Shown: positions 6,435 to 14,152, numbered from the stretch's first letter. The stretch: 14,907 nucleotides of DNA from Segatella salivae DSM 15606 (GCF_000185845.1 NZ_GL629647.1:1454427-1469333); one strand, 5' to 3'. Numbers and translations: made by a program. Notes: a model not told the origin generated them from the sequence alone.

Positions 6435-7424
6435 TTATTTATTGTCGATGATAAATAAGGAACTCATGTCGCCATCTCGTTTGGAATAGACCACTACTTC
6501 TTGACTTTTAACCTTATGACTCTTCTCTCCGACGTGATATGATTCTCCATTTTTTACCGATAAGGAGGCTACAGCAAGTCCGAATAGTGTGCTTGCATAA
6601 AACATATTCCCACTAAACTGCTTATAATCGTTGATGATTTTTGGGGGAGCACATACACTATCAACTTCAAGCCTTTCCTGACAAGATACTAATCGTGCAT
6701 AAGCTTTAGTTCCTCTTCGTTGCAAACTCTCTTCTGACTCAAGAACAACTGCACAACAACCCGATGCCCAAGCATCGAAACCATGATTAGTATCTTCATG
6801 AATCTTGTCGATATCATGCGCATTGTACAGCAGTTTCCCGTCATGACCTTTCAGTAATATGACTTCTTGAGTAACAACATCGATGGCACTACAAATAATG
6901 ATCTCAGCCATTCCGAGTTTTATCAAGTCGTATGCGTAGCTCACAGACGACTCCGTCAACAGAATACAACTGGGTCCTTTGAGTTTGAAATATCGAGAAA
7001 CATCCCCTAAAGCCGTGTTTGACACAGTGCGTGTGAACTTCATGGGGCTAATGATTCCCTTTCTTTTGAACAGAAGTTCTTTCATATAATCATTCACACT
7101 TTCTGAAGGACCTAAGCAGGTTTCCATGATACAGCCCGTAGATTCTAAATCTTTTTCAGCAATTTGTGCATCTTTAATAGCATCTAAACAGCCTAAAATA
7201 AAAAGTTGGCTATAAGGAGTTGGGCGGAAAGGTTCTTTCCAATCAATATATTGATCGAATGAAACCTCTGGCAATTCGCCTATAAGGCATGGAGGAATGC
7301 CCTCCCAAAGACTCTTCACCTTTAATCCACTTTCACCTTGGCGCAGTTTCTTCAGCGTGTCATCTTTGCCATATCCGAGCGGAGTATAAAGCCCTAATCC
7401 TGTGATATAAATATTCTGTTTCAT
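6435..7424 (-). CDS. Ketosynthase-like protein, probable chain-length-factor type partner
   Basis: A 329-residue protein with a ketosynthase-like beginning ('IYITGLGLYTPLGYGKDDTL'), a 'KLKGPSCILLTESSVSYAYD' segment at 147-166 and a later 'GFDAWASGCCAVVLESEESL' at 215-234, all alignable to the KAS fold. No Cys sits at the nucleophile position when the alignment is anchored on GPS (Ser159 is there), and the region seems a few residues shorter than normal. The His motifs NAHGTGT and GHTLGAAG are absent. It is about 80 residues shorter than the active enzyme. It may therefore be a non-condensing partner subunit, like the chain-length factors of type II PKS and aryl polyene clusters. Its start overlaps the FabZ stop (ATGA). 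Confidence 0.75.
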   Translation of the reverse strand: MKQNIYITGLGLYTPLGYGKDDTLKKLRQGESGLKVKSLWEGIPPCLIGELPEVSFDQYIDWKEPFRPTPYSQLFILGCLDAIKDAQIAEKDLESTGCIMETCLGPSESVNDYMKELLFKRKGIISPMKFTRTVSNTALGDVSRYFKLKGPSCILLTESSVSYAYDLIKLGMAEIIICSAIDVVTQEVILLKGHDGKLLYNAHDIDKIHEDTNHGFDAWASGCCAVVLESEESLQRRGTKAYARLVSCQERLEVDSVCAPPKIINDYKQFSGNMFYASTLFGLAVASLSVKNGESYHVGEKSHKVKSQEVVVYSKRDGDMSSLFIIDNK

Positions 7425-7864
7425 ACAGCAAGAACAAATTTAGATTTACCTACTAACACATTATCAACTGTTGCAACTACACTGAATTCGGCAAAGTTCA
7501 TGATTACTGACTCCATATAACACTTAAAGCGAATGGTACAATTAGGAGCTATCTCACGAAAGAACGTTGCTGAGAGAATCTTTGCAACATGTCCAATTCC
7601 TGGTTTGACATAATCAACATTGAGACGCTTTTTATTTCGCAGTGTCAAGAGCACGCCACAAGACTGAAGCATCATTTCAATGAGACATGTTCCGGGAACA
7701 ACGGGATGGTTAGGAAAGTGTCCTTGGAAAAAGATATCATCCAATGTAACACACTTTTCGGTGATAATGTTTCTCTCAATATCCGATTCTATCACCCTGT
7801 CTATCATCATCATGGGTTTTGCTTGTGGCAGATACTGCGCGGCATTTTCATTATACTGTTTCAT
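7421..7864 (-). CDS. 3-hydroxyacyl-ACP dehydratase, FabZ/ApeP-like hotdog fold
   Basis: A 147-residue hotdog-fold protein. The diagnostic 'GHFPNHPVVPGTCLIEMMLQ' at 48-67 places catalytic His49 and Glu63 14 residues apart, as in FabZ. 'KPMMMIDRV' at 16-24 is the usual FabZ start. It would remove water from 3-hydroxyacyl-ACP to give a trans-2-enoyl chain. As no enoyl reductase is nearby, double bonds may be kept, giving a polyene chain (inference). The gene overlaps the end of the PPTase gene by 14 bases and the next gene by four, so the three are translationally linked. Confidence 0.88.
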   Translation of the reverse strand: MKQYNENAAQYLPQAKPMMMIDRVIESDIERNIITEKCVTLDDIFFQGHFPNHPVVPGTCLIEMMLQSCGVLLTLRNKKRLNVDYVKPGIGHVAKILSATFFREIAPNCTIRFKCYMESVIMNFAEFSVVATVDNVLVGKSKFVLAV

Positions 7865-8375
7865 CTTTACATTTTTTGAATAAGACTTTTTGAGTCTTAA
7901 TGTTATTCATTGTTGATGTTATTGCGATTAAATTACCCTCATACATTACATGAAAGGTTTGCAGAGCATGATTCTTTTTCAATTTTCCCGTGAGTGCATC
8001 AAACAGCCCTTTGTCATCATAATACTTTATTTCAGACTCCATAGCAGTCCATGCCTTATAAAATTCCCAATCATTTGATATGCTGATCGATAACAAGTTT
8101 GACAACAACAACCTTACTTGTGTACTTACAGGTTTTAGTGTTTCGGCATCAATTCCAAAGGATTGTTCTGTGATCATAATGAAAGCAAACGAATCAGTAT
8201 AGGTTATGTTAATGTAATGTTTGCCTGCCAATAGTTTTCCGCCACGTGTTCGCTTTGCTGATTGCAGCAGATTTTCAGAGAGGTTGCTTAAAGTAAGCAC
8301 CTGTTTCAGCAGTCTGTGAGCTATGATGTGCTTCGACTTGCTGTCTTGGATATCTATGGCATAAATGGTCAACAT
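7851..8375 (-). CDS. Divergent 4'-phosphopantetheinyl transferase (Sfp/AcpS superfamily)
   Basis: A 174-residue protein, short for the Sfp type. Seen: 'GKLLAGKHYINITYTDSFAF' at 46-65 where the family has its G-K-P-x and N-x-S-H region (His replaced by Tyr), 'FGIDAE' at 73-78 with the metal-binding Asp76 and Glu78, and 'FYKAWTAMESEIKYY' at 105-119 matching W-T-x-K-E-x-x-x-K with Met112 replacing the first Lys while Glu113 and Lys117 remain. The expected role is to load phosphopantetheine from CoA onto Ser46 of the cluster's ACP. The location beside FabZ, KS and ACP genes supports this. The replaced residues lower certainty about full activity. Confidence 0.72.
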   Translation of the reverse strand: MLTIYAIDIQDSKSKHIIAHRLLKQVLTLSNLSENLLQSAKRTRGGKLLAGKHYINITYTDSFAFIMITEQSFGIDAETLKPVSTQVRLLLSNLLSISISNDWEFYKAWTAMESEIKYYDDKGLFDALTGKLKKNHALQTFHVMYEGNLIAITSTMNNIKTQKVLFKKCKDETV

Positions 8376-8387
8376 TGGTTATCAGTA

Positions 8388-8798
8388 TTATGAGTTTATA
8401 TCTTTTATGGCATAATCTGCCAGCTGCTTATACCCATCTTCAACCTTCTTAGAATAAGAAGAAAGGAATAAAGCATCATCATCAATATGACTTACAAACG
8501 TAGCATCATGCATATTCTTTTCTATCAATATTCTAATGAGACGACAAACATACGACTGAGCATCTACAGCAAAAGCTTTATTCAAATATTCACAACATTC
8601 ATTCAAGTATTGTTTAATCTGCATAAAGTTTTTTGAAGTATCGGCCATCAGCGCACAACAAAAAGCTTGCAAAGCCAATTTTTCAGCCGGAGCAATTTCT
8701 TCTGCCTCTGTAGATAATAACTTGTTAATTAGTATTTCTACCTTTACTTGTTTGTTTGCGACCTTTAATAAGGTGTCTGAAAATCGTTCTTTTTCCAT
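8388..8798 (-). CDS. Small helical protein of unrecognised function, first gene of the operon
   Basis: From the ATG at 8798, 136 residues; an alternative start at 8846 would add a 16-residue hydrophobic tail and lies upstream of the predicted promoter's -7 box, so it is rejected. The protein is helical, with Cys and Leu/Ala-rich stretches ('LALQAFCCALMA', 'YLNECCEYLNKAF', 'LIRILIEKNMHDATFVSHID'). The pattern recalls small TPR/SEL1-like proteins of Bacteroidota that are found near lipid pathway genes, including the 216-residue TPR-like protein encoded on the other strand, but the match is weak. No signal peptide or catalytic motif is seen. Twelve bases separate it from the PPTase gene. It may be a scaffold or chaperone; no function is claimed. 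Confidence 0.68.
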   Translation of the reverse strand: MEKERFSDTLLKVANKQVKVEILINKLLSTEAEEIAPAEKLALQAFCCALMADTSKNFMQIKQYLNECCEYLNKAFAVDAQSYVCRLIRILIEKNMHDATFVSHIDDDALFLSSYSKKVEDGYKQLADYAIKDINS

Positions 8799-8818
8799 GT
8801 TTCTAATTTTGTTTGCCG

Positions 8819-8850
8819 TAAAGATAAAATAAAAAATAAATGTCATGCAA
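8819..8850 (-). promoter_or_regulatory. Promoter of the minus-strand biosynthetic operon
   Basis: On the minus strand TTGC (8850-8847) and TATCTTTA (8826-8819) are separated by 20 bases, close to the Bacteroidota -33/-7 pattern with a final A in place of G. The start codon at 8798 follows about 20 bases after the -7 box. The near twin at 13383-13412 (TTGC ... TACCTTTA) supports the call. Confidence 0.5.
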
Positions 8851-8906
8851 GGCTTTTTTTATTTGTCTAAGCAACTTGTTTTATTTGATTAGAAAACGCA
8901 TTGAGC

Positions 8907-9009
8907 GTCGTTCACAAACTGCTTTCGGCGTTCGCAACAAAGGAGATAACAGAGGTTATCCATTGACTACATTTTTTAGTCATTCACAAACGACCTTGGT
9001 TATTCGCTG
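8907..9009. promoter_or_regulatory. Two pairs of operator-like direct repeats between the divergent operons
   Basis: A 29-base block at 8907-8935 recurs at 8979-9007 with 21 matching positions by eye. Each block holds two similar 9-mers exactly 20 bases apart: CGTTCACAA (8909) and CGTTCGCAA (8929), then CATTCACAA (8981) and TATTCGCTG (9001). Paired direct repeats about two helical turns apart are how LytTR-type regulators bind. One pair is nearer each promoter. Small inverted repeats lie between them (GATAAC/GTTATC at 8945-8960, TGACTA/TAGTCA at 8964-8982). Binding by the regulator at 249-1073 is inferred. Confidence 0.45.
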
Positions 9010-9036
9010 ACAAATATGGACGTATAATACATATAT

Positions 9037-9066
9037 TTTGAAGTGCTTTTTTTTTATATACTTTTG
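9037..9066 (+). promoter_or_regulatory. Promoter of the TonB-receptor operon
   Basis: TTTG (9037-9040) and TACTTTTG (9059-9066) are 18 bases apart, a near-perfect Bacteroidota -33/-7 pair. Transcription would start near 9073, about 19 bases before the ATG at 9092. This rules out the longer frame that begins at a TTG at 9038. Confidence 0.65.
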
Positions 9067-9091
9067 TAGTGGGTTCAACAATCAAAATAAA

Positions 9092-11257
9092 ATGTATATG
9101 ACAAAAAATTATTTATTAACCATACTTATTTCTTGGGTTTGTTTCGGTGTTATGGCTCAAGAACTAAACATTATTCGTGGCCATGTTTGCGACGAAGAAG
9201 GAGAACCTTTAGTTGGAGCCAACGTATATATCTATGGTACTATTGAAGGTTGTATGTGTGACAGCATAGGGAACTTCACCTTTGAGACTACCATGAAAGG
9301 TACTGCTACTTTAAAATGTTCTTATGTAGGCTATACAGATTGTATGGTGAAGATTAGCATCCCTACAAACAAAAATATAACCATAAAGATGAAACCTCAG
9401 TCCTTTACACTTGACAACGTGGATATCGTTGCCAGCAGTTTTAATTTTGGAATGACTGAAAAGGTGAAGTCAATCAAGCCACTTGACGTTGTAATGTCAG
9501 GCAATTCGTGCGGTGATATCATAGCTTCTCTTCACGCATTGCCGGGTGTTCAAACTGTCGGTGAAAATGGAAAGTTATATGTTCGCGGTGGTGAGAGCTC
9601 TGAAAGTCAGGTGTTCATCAATGGAATGCACGTTTTACAGCCTTATGATGCAGAACCCAACAATACAGTTACCAGAAGTAGATTCTCACCATTCTTATTT
9701 AAAGGCATTAACTTTTCACTTGGTGGATATGATAGTGAGTATGGACAGGCATTATCTTCGGTCTTACCAATGGAAACAACAGATATACAAACTCATGATA
9801 AATTTGGATTAAACTTTTCGCCATTGAGTATGGCTGCAGGTGGAACAAAAAGCTTTCGGGCCAGTTCGTTATCTTTTAATGCTGAATATATGGATTTGAA
9901 ATTATACGATAAACTCTTTCCTGACAAATATGATTGGACCACACCTTTCAGGAAGATTTCAGGTGAAGCACAATACAAGGTTGAACCATCGTCATCGTGT
10001 AATATTAAGACTTATGTTGGATTTGATCACACAGAATTCAGCTATAACATACCATTTTCTGACTTCAACATCTATGAACGTAGGCTCGGAATGCACGAAA
10101 ACAACTTGTATATCAATAGTGTATATCGACAAAATTTCAGTCATGGTTGGAGTCTTTTTACTGGAGTAGCAGGGTCTTGGATTCGAAAGGTGATTCAAGG
10201 TGCAATGATTGCCCATGATGAATATGTAGACAGAAAGTTAGAAACACATCTTAAAGCTCGTCTTTCCAAGACCTTCTCAGACAGATACAGATTTGCTTTT
10301 GGTGCTGAAAACTATATACGTTCGTATAAAAAAAGTTCAAACAGCATGAGCATAAGTAACGTATTAGGGATGGATTATAATTCGTTTGGGACATTTGTCG
10401 ACAATCAACTGAAGATTAGTTCTACCTTTTTCCTCAAAGCTTCGTTGAGAATGGAAAACAAAGTAGGCGGAAACGGAGTGTTCTTTATGCCAAGAGCCTC
10501 TCTCAGTTACATTCCCAACAAGCAACTACAGATGTCGTTGCTCTACGGACGTTATAGCCAAGTGATTGGCGATGACTACAATCTGTATGGCAATTATACG
10601 AAAGCGCAAAGCTTTTCAAACCATTATGTGATGAGTTTTCAATATAAATTTCCTAAAACAACCATTCGACTGGAATCTTATCTGAAACAATATACCCAGC
10701 TTCCTCTATTGGAAAATCAAAAGATCACATTAAAAGGAAGGGGAAAGAGTTGTGGAATAGACTTCTTCTTAGAGGATGGTTCAATATCGAATAATCTCAT
10801 AACGACCTTAGCTTATTCGTATAATCACTCTCGACGCCGTTATATGGAATATGTGGATGAAGTACAACCACAATATGCTACAGCCCATAACCTGTCGATT
10901 TCTCTGAAATATAGTATTCCACAAATCAAGTGTATATTTGGACTTTCAGAGAATATTGCAAGTGGAAGGCCCTATACGAACCCTACCAAACCAGGCAAAC
11001 TTCAATGCTTAACGAAGCCTTATGTCAGCACAGGTGTCAATGTTAGCTATTTAGCCAGCCCCAATGTGATTATCTATGCATCAGTAACAAATCTGTTTAA
11101 CAGACATAATATCTTTAATTATACCTACGTAACAAATCCCCATCTCTCGGGAGGATATCTCAGAAAGCCTGTAGAATCATCGCGTGATAGATTCTTTTAT
11201 GTGGGAATATTCATTTCATTAAAAAAATCACATGCCTATGAAATCTCTAATTTCTAA
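9092..11257 (+). CDS. TonB-dependent outer-membrane receptor with carboxypeptidase-D-like N-terminal domain
   Basis: 721 residues from the ATG at 9092 (another ATG at 9098 is equally possible). A signal peptide covers about residues 1-22, with a cut after 'FGVMA'. A carboxypeptidase regulatory-like domain follows at about 26-110 ('IIRGHVCDEEGEPLVGANVY'). A plug domain contains 'LHALPGVQ', 'LYVRGGESSESQVFINGMHV' and 'GYDSEYGQALSSVL'. The rest is a beta-barrel rich in aromatic strands, ending about 10 residues after 'FFYVGIFISL'. It lacks the SusC-type long N-terminal extension and no SusD partner is present. It may take up or sense a ligand, possibly the cluster product, or serve product passage through the outer membrane; the substrate is unknown. 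It overlaps the next gene by 26 bases. Confidence 0.9.
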   Translation: MYMTKNYLLTILISWVCFGVMAQELNIIRGHVCDEEGEPLVGANVYIYGTIEGCMCDSIGNFTFETTMKGTATLKCSYVGYTDCMVKISIPTNKNITIKMKPQSFTLDNVDIVASSFNFGMTEKVKSIKPLDVVMSGNSCGDIIASLHALPGVQTVGENGKLYVRGGESSESQVFINGMHVLQPYDAEPNNTVTRSRFSPFLFKGINFSLGGYDSEYGQALSSVLPMETTDIQTHDKFGLNFSPLSMAAGGTKSFRASSLSFNAEYMDLKLYDKLFPDKYDWTTPFRKISGEAQYKVEPSSSCNIKTYVGFDHTEFSYNIPFSDFNIYERRLGMHENNLYINSVYRQNFSHGWSLFTGVAGSWIRKVIQGAMIAHDEYVDRKLETHLKARLSKTFSDRYRFAFGAENYIRSYKKSSNSMSISNVLGMDYNSFGTFVDNQLKISSTFFLKASLRMENKVGGNGVFFMPRASLSYIPNKQLQMSLLYGRYSQVIGDDYNLYGNYTKAQSFSNHYVMSFQYKFPKTTIRLESYLKQYTQLPLLENQKITLKGRGKSCGIDFFLEDGSISNNLITTLAYSYNHSRRRYMEYVDEVQPQYATAHNLSISLKYSIPQIKCIFGLSENIASGRPYTNPTKPGKLQCLTKPYVSTGVNVSYLASPNVIIYASVTNLFNRHNIFNYTYVTNPHLSGGYLRKPVESSRDRFFYVGIFISLKKSHAYEISNF

Positions 11258-11660
11258 ATTATTGTTAGTCGCAATTTTTAATCTGTTGTGCATTAATTCT
11301 CATGCAGTAAGGCCGCGTTATTACCTGACGATAGATGTCAATAACATCTTAATTCTAAAGGGTAAGATGTATATCGGTATATATAATAATGAGAAAGACT
11401 TCAAGAATAAGAAATATTACACGGGAATGGTTACTAATGTGAAAAGTAAAACCATAAGAATCGTGTTCAGACTGCCTAAAGGGACATACTCGGTGCAGAT
11501 GTTTCAAGACACAAACGATGACGAAACGATGAACAGTCTTTTTGGAGTTCCCTTAGAGCCTTATGGAGTTTCGCGTAACGCCAAGGGCTTTCCATCATTT
11601 TCAAACACTCGTTTTAAATTGGATAAGAATAAGAAAATAAATATCAAACTTAAAAATTAG
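11232..11660 (+). CDS. DUF2141-family secreted protein
   Basis: 142 residues from the ATG at 11232, or 140 from 11238. The signal peptide is 'MKSLISKLLLVAIFNLLCIN' followed by 'SHA'. The mature part has the DUF2141 pattern: 'KGKMYIGIYNNEKDF', then 'FRLPKGTYSVQMFQDTNDDE' and 'FGVPLEPYGVSRNAKGFPSF', ending in a beta strand. Proteins of this family are small exported beta proteins of unknown function. Here it overlaps the receptor gene and sits just ahead of a secreted TPR-like protein, so the three are probably made and work together at the cell envelope. Confidence 0.85.
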   Translation: MPMKSLISKLLLVAIFNLLCINSHAVRPRYYLTIDVNNILILKGKMYIGIYNNEKDFKNKKYYTGMVTNVKSKTIRIVFRLPKGTYSVQMFQDTNDDETMNSLFGVPLEPYGVSRNAKGFPSFSNTRFKLDKNKKINIKLKN

Positions 11661-11664
11661 AAAC

Positions 11665-12315
11665 ATGAAAAGATTATTTATTTGGGGTATGTTTGCCCTT
11701 TGTATGCCACAAGCTTATGCTGCAGAATGTATTTCTTCAAGAGAAGTCATCGCTGCAGACAGTTTAGTTGCAAGTTCGTTAAGCAAACTCAATGGCCAAA
11801 TTTCAATCGATTTGCTGATAAAAGTAAGGGGAGAGATGGCACGCATTAGTGACGTGTATCCAAACAATTGGATTCCTTATTACTATCAAGCCTGGCTTGG
11901 CATTCAGACATGTCTGTTCACAAGAAACAACAAGAATGACATGATGGAAGATTGTTTCAAACAAATAGAAAAGGCAGAGAAACTGAAAGAGGTAGACTTG
12001 TCTGAGATATATGCGCTGAAAGCGTATTATTATTATGTGCTGATTGCGCTTAACTCAAAAGTCAATGGCCCGAAGTATTATAGCAATGTGTTCAGAAATT
12101 GTGAGAAAGCGCTTGAAATCAATGCCAAAAACCCACGTGCATTAGCTATCCAGTATGTTTTTAAGATGCAGATGGGCAATTTCCTTCATGCGAAAACTGA
12201 TAACCAACAGCAAGAGCAAGAACGCATCATGACGCTATTTAATAAGGAAAACAAAAACACCATTCTACCTCGATGGGGAAAGGAACTACTTTCATATATC
12301 AACCGAAATTCATGA
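11665..12315 (+). CDS. Secreted TPR-like protein
   Basis: 216 residues with a signal peptide (about 1-19, 'MKRLFIWGMFALCMPQAYA'). The mature protein is helical and reads like divergent tetratricopeptide units: 'NNWIPYYYQAWLGIQTCLF', 'LSEIYALKAYYYYVLIAL' and 'NVFRNCEKALEINAKNPRAL', the last of these being a typical TPR helix pair. A Gln/Glu-rich loop follows near the C-terminus. It lies four bases after the DUF2141 gene. Such a pair next to a TonB receptor is often seen in Bacteroidota. It may be a periplasmic scaffold; no enzyme motif is present. Confidence 0.75.
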   Translation: MKRLFIWGMFALCMPQAYAAECISSREVIAADSLVASSLSKLNGQISIDLLIKVRGEMARISDVYPNNWIPYYYQAWLGIQTCLFTRNNKNDMMEDCFKQIEKAEKLKEVDLSEIYALKAYYYYVLIALNSKVNGPKYYSNVFRNCEKALEINAKNPRALAIQYVFKMQMGNFLHAKTDNQQQEQERIMTLFNKENKNTILPRWGKELLSYINRNS

Positions 12316-12319
12316 AATT

Positions 12320-13390
12320 ATGTCGTTTTTAAGAATAAAGAATATAAAGGTTGCGGGCATATCGGCGTGTGTACCCGAAACCGTTGTTAGAAATACAAAC
12401 AGCGTTGTAAATAACGTTCATTATGATGCGGAGTCTTTTGTAAAGAGCACCGGTGTCGCACAAAGGCACATGTCAGAGGAACTTACAACGTCTGATCTAT
12501 GCTATAAAGCAACAAACAAGTTGTTGGATGATTTGGGATGGGAACGTGAAAGCATTGATGTGATGCTATTCGTTTCACAATCACAGGATTTCATCCTCCC
12601 TGCAACATCATGTATTCTCCAAGATCGCTTGAAACTAAGTAAAAATTGTTTCTGCGAAGATATATCCTTAGGATGTTCTGGTTGGACCTATGGCATGGCA
12701 ACACTCGCCTCACTAATGTCTTCGGGAGAAATGAAAAGAGGACTTCTACTTGCGGGGGATGCTAAGAAACATTATCCGGCCGACGACCCGCTTTTTGGGT
12801 ATGCAGGCACTGCCACGGCTATAGAATATATAGAAGGTGAAAGGGGCTTTTATTTCAATTTTGGCACTGATGGCAGTGGTTATGCAGATATCATTGTTCC
12901 AGAAGGAGGAAGTAGGAATCCTTTGTCGCCTGACTCTTTTAGAAAGGAAACTGTGGATGGAAAGGAATATTCACGACTTGAAACAAGGATGAAAGGGATG
13001 AATGTCTTTCTTTTCGCCACAAGCAAAGTACCACTTTCCGTAAAACATTTATATGAACACTATAAATTAGACTTAAATTCCATAGATTATCTTGTGCTTC
13101 ATCAGTCTAATTTGAAAATATTGAACCTCATTCAAAGGATCCTTAAACTGCCAAAAGAGAAAGTTCCAACATGTCTTGATGAATTTGGGAATACCTCGTC
13201 GGCCTCTATTCCCATAACAATTGTATCACGATTATCTGAAAAATTAAATGGAAACAAGAAGGATATTACATGTTGTGGCTATGGAGTTGGATTATCTTGG
13301 GCAACATTAAACATGCAGGTTTCGAACATCAAAATTCCTAAAGTCATTTTTATGGCAAATGAGGAAAAGGATATGAATCATCTTGCATAA
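12320..13390 (+). CDS. 3-oxoacyl-ACP synthase III (FabH/KAS III-like)
   Basis: A 356-residue KAS III-type enzyme with the full triad: Cys119 in 'DISLGCSGWTYGM', His261 in 'VLHQSN' and Asn291 in 'GNTSSASIP'. It would join an acyl-CoA or acyl-ACP starter with malonyl-ACP, that is, prime chain building, or transfer a chain to another acceptor as in the PqsD/DarB branch. Its C-terminus has about 20 extra residues after the final core strand. It is four bases after the TPR-like gene, so an intracellular priming enzyme is co-transcribed with envelope proteins. This links the plus-strand operon to the acyl pathway encoded on the opposite strand. Confidence 0.87.
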   Translation: MSFLRIKNIKVAGISACVPETVVRNTNSVVNNVHYDAESFVKSTGVAQRHMSEELTTSDLCYKATNKLLDDLGWERESIDVMLFVSQSQDFILPATSCILQDRLKLSKNCFCEDISLGCSGWTYGMATLASLMSSGEMKRGLLLAGDAKKHYPADDPLFGYAGTATAIEYIEGERGFYFNFGTDGSGYADIIVPEGGSRNPLSPDSFRKETVDGKEYSRLETRMKGMNVFLFATSKVPLSVKHLYEHYKLDLNSIDYLVLHQSNLKILNLIQRILKLPKEKVPTCLDEFGNTSSASIPITIVSRLSEKLNGNKKDITCCGYGVGLSWATLNMQVSNIKIPKVIFMANEEKDMNHLA

Positions 13391-13412
13391 AGAAAAATAA
13401 ATCGTACCTTTA
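13383..13412 (+). promoter_or_regulatory. Promoter of the CPBP protease gene
   Basis: TTG (13383-13385) and TACCTTTA (13405-13412) are 19 bases apart, and the ATG follows at 13442. The -33 box overlaps the end of the KAS III gene. It looks like the operon promoter at 8819-8850, which may mean shared control. Confidence 0.45.
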
Positions 13413-13441
13413 CAGCAAATCTAAACCATATACCATTGAAT

Positions 13442-14152
13442 ATGAATACAACAAAGAGAAACAAACCCATAAAGATAGAGGCCTACTTACCCCTTTTCAT
13501 TTTCTATCTCGTTGCTGTTGCTTGCAGAATTGTCTCCGTTTGCATATTACCCACAATAGTTGAAGGGAGTAAACACACGATATGGTTACAACTTTGCGAA
13601 GGTATTGGCCCAGCCTTGGGTGCAGTTATCGTGACCTGTTGTTTCAAAAGGAAATGGACTTGCACCATCGCTGGGAAATCATGGCGACGCAGTGTCTTTT
13701 GTCTTACCTTTCCCATAGCCTTATTTCTCATTTTCGATAGAGCGAATGGACTGAAAACAACATTGTTATTTTTGGGCTGCACACTTTATGCCTTCTTTGA
13801 AGAAGTGGGCTGGCGTGGCTATCTGACAAGTGAATTCTCAAAGTTGAATCAATTAAAACGAGTCATAATTATCACCACATTCTGGTTCATTTGGCATATC
13901 AATTTCCCATTAGGTATGCATGGACTCATCTTCTTTGCTATTCTTTTATTGGCTTCATGGGGCTTAGACCAAGTGGCACACGACACACACGCACTCATCT
14001 TATGTGCCTGCCTACATGGCATTTTCAATCTTTTCAAACACAACAATGGAATACTCAATAATTATCTCACGACCTCTCTCCTCATCCTTTCTATCGCCTC
14101 ATGGTTCATCGTTTGGTACTATCCATGTAACAAAAAGTCTTCTACCAAATAA
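13442..14152 (+). CDS. CPBP-family intramembrane glutamic endopeptidase
   Basis: 236 residues from the ATG at 13442, six bases inside an open frame that starts with TTG. Multiple membrane segments. The CPBP (Abi/Rce1) motifs are complete: EEVGWR with Glu120, Glu121 and Arg125; the second motif 'WFIWHINFP' with His152; and 'LHGIFN' with His192 and Asn196. The family includes prenyl-protein proteases and self-immunity proteins beside bacteriocin genes. Near a peptide array this could be an immunity protein or a second peptide processing protease; both are inferences. The gap of 51 bases and its own promoter-like boxes suggest partly independent expression. Confidence 0.87.
   Translation: MNTTKRNKPIKIEAYLPLFIFYLVAVACRIVSVCILPTIVEGSKHTIWLQLCEGIGPALGAVIVTCCFKRKWTCTIAGKSWRRSVFCLTFPIALFLIFDRANGLKTTLLFLGCTLYAFFEEVGWRGYLTSEFSKLNQLKRVIIITTFWFIWHINFPLGMHGLIFFAILLLASWGLDQVAHDTHALILCACLHGIFNLFKHNNGILNNYLTTSLLILSIASWFIVWYYPCNKKSSTK

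Noticed and set aside
4442..7864. Calling the locus a standard aryl polyene or flexirubin cluster
   Set aside because: The aromatic starter, ammonia lyase, ligase and glycosyltransferase genes are missing, and peptide genes with M50 and LPLAT genes are present instead.
7589..7883. Plus-strand frames opposite the FabZ gene
   Set aside because: They are shadows of a well-supported dehydratase gene.
8799..8846. Longer N-terminus of the small first gene starting at 8846
   Set aside because: The -7 box at 8819-8826 lies inside this stretch, so a transcript would not include it.
9038..9091. Longer N-terminus of the TonB receptor starting at TTG 9038
   Set aside because: It would begin inside the -33 box and carry extra residues before a good signal peptide that starts at 9092.
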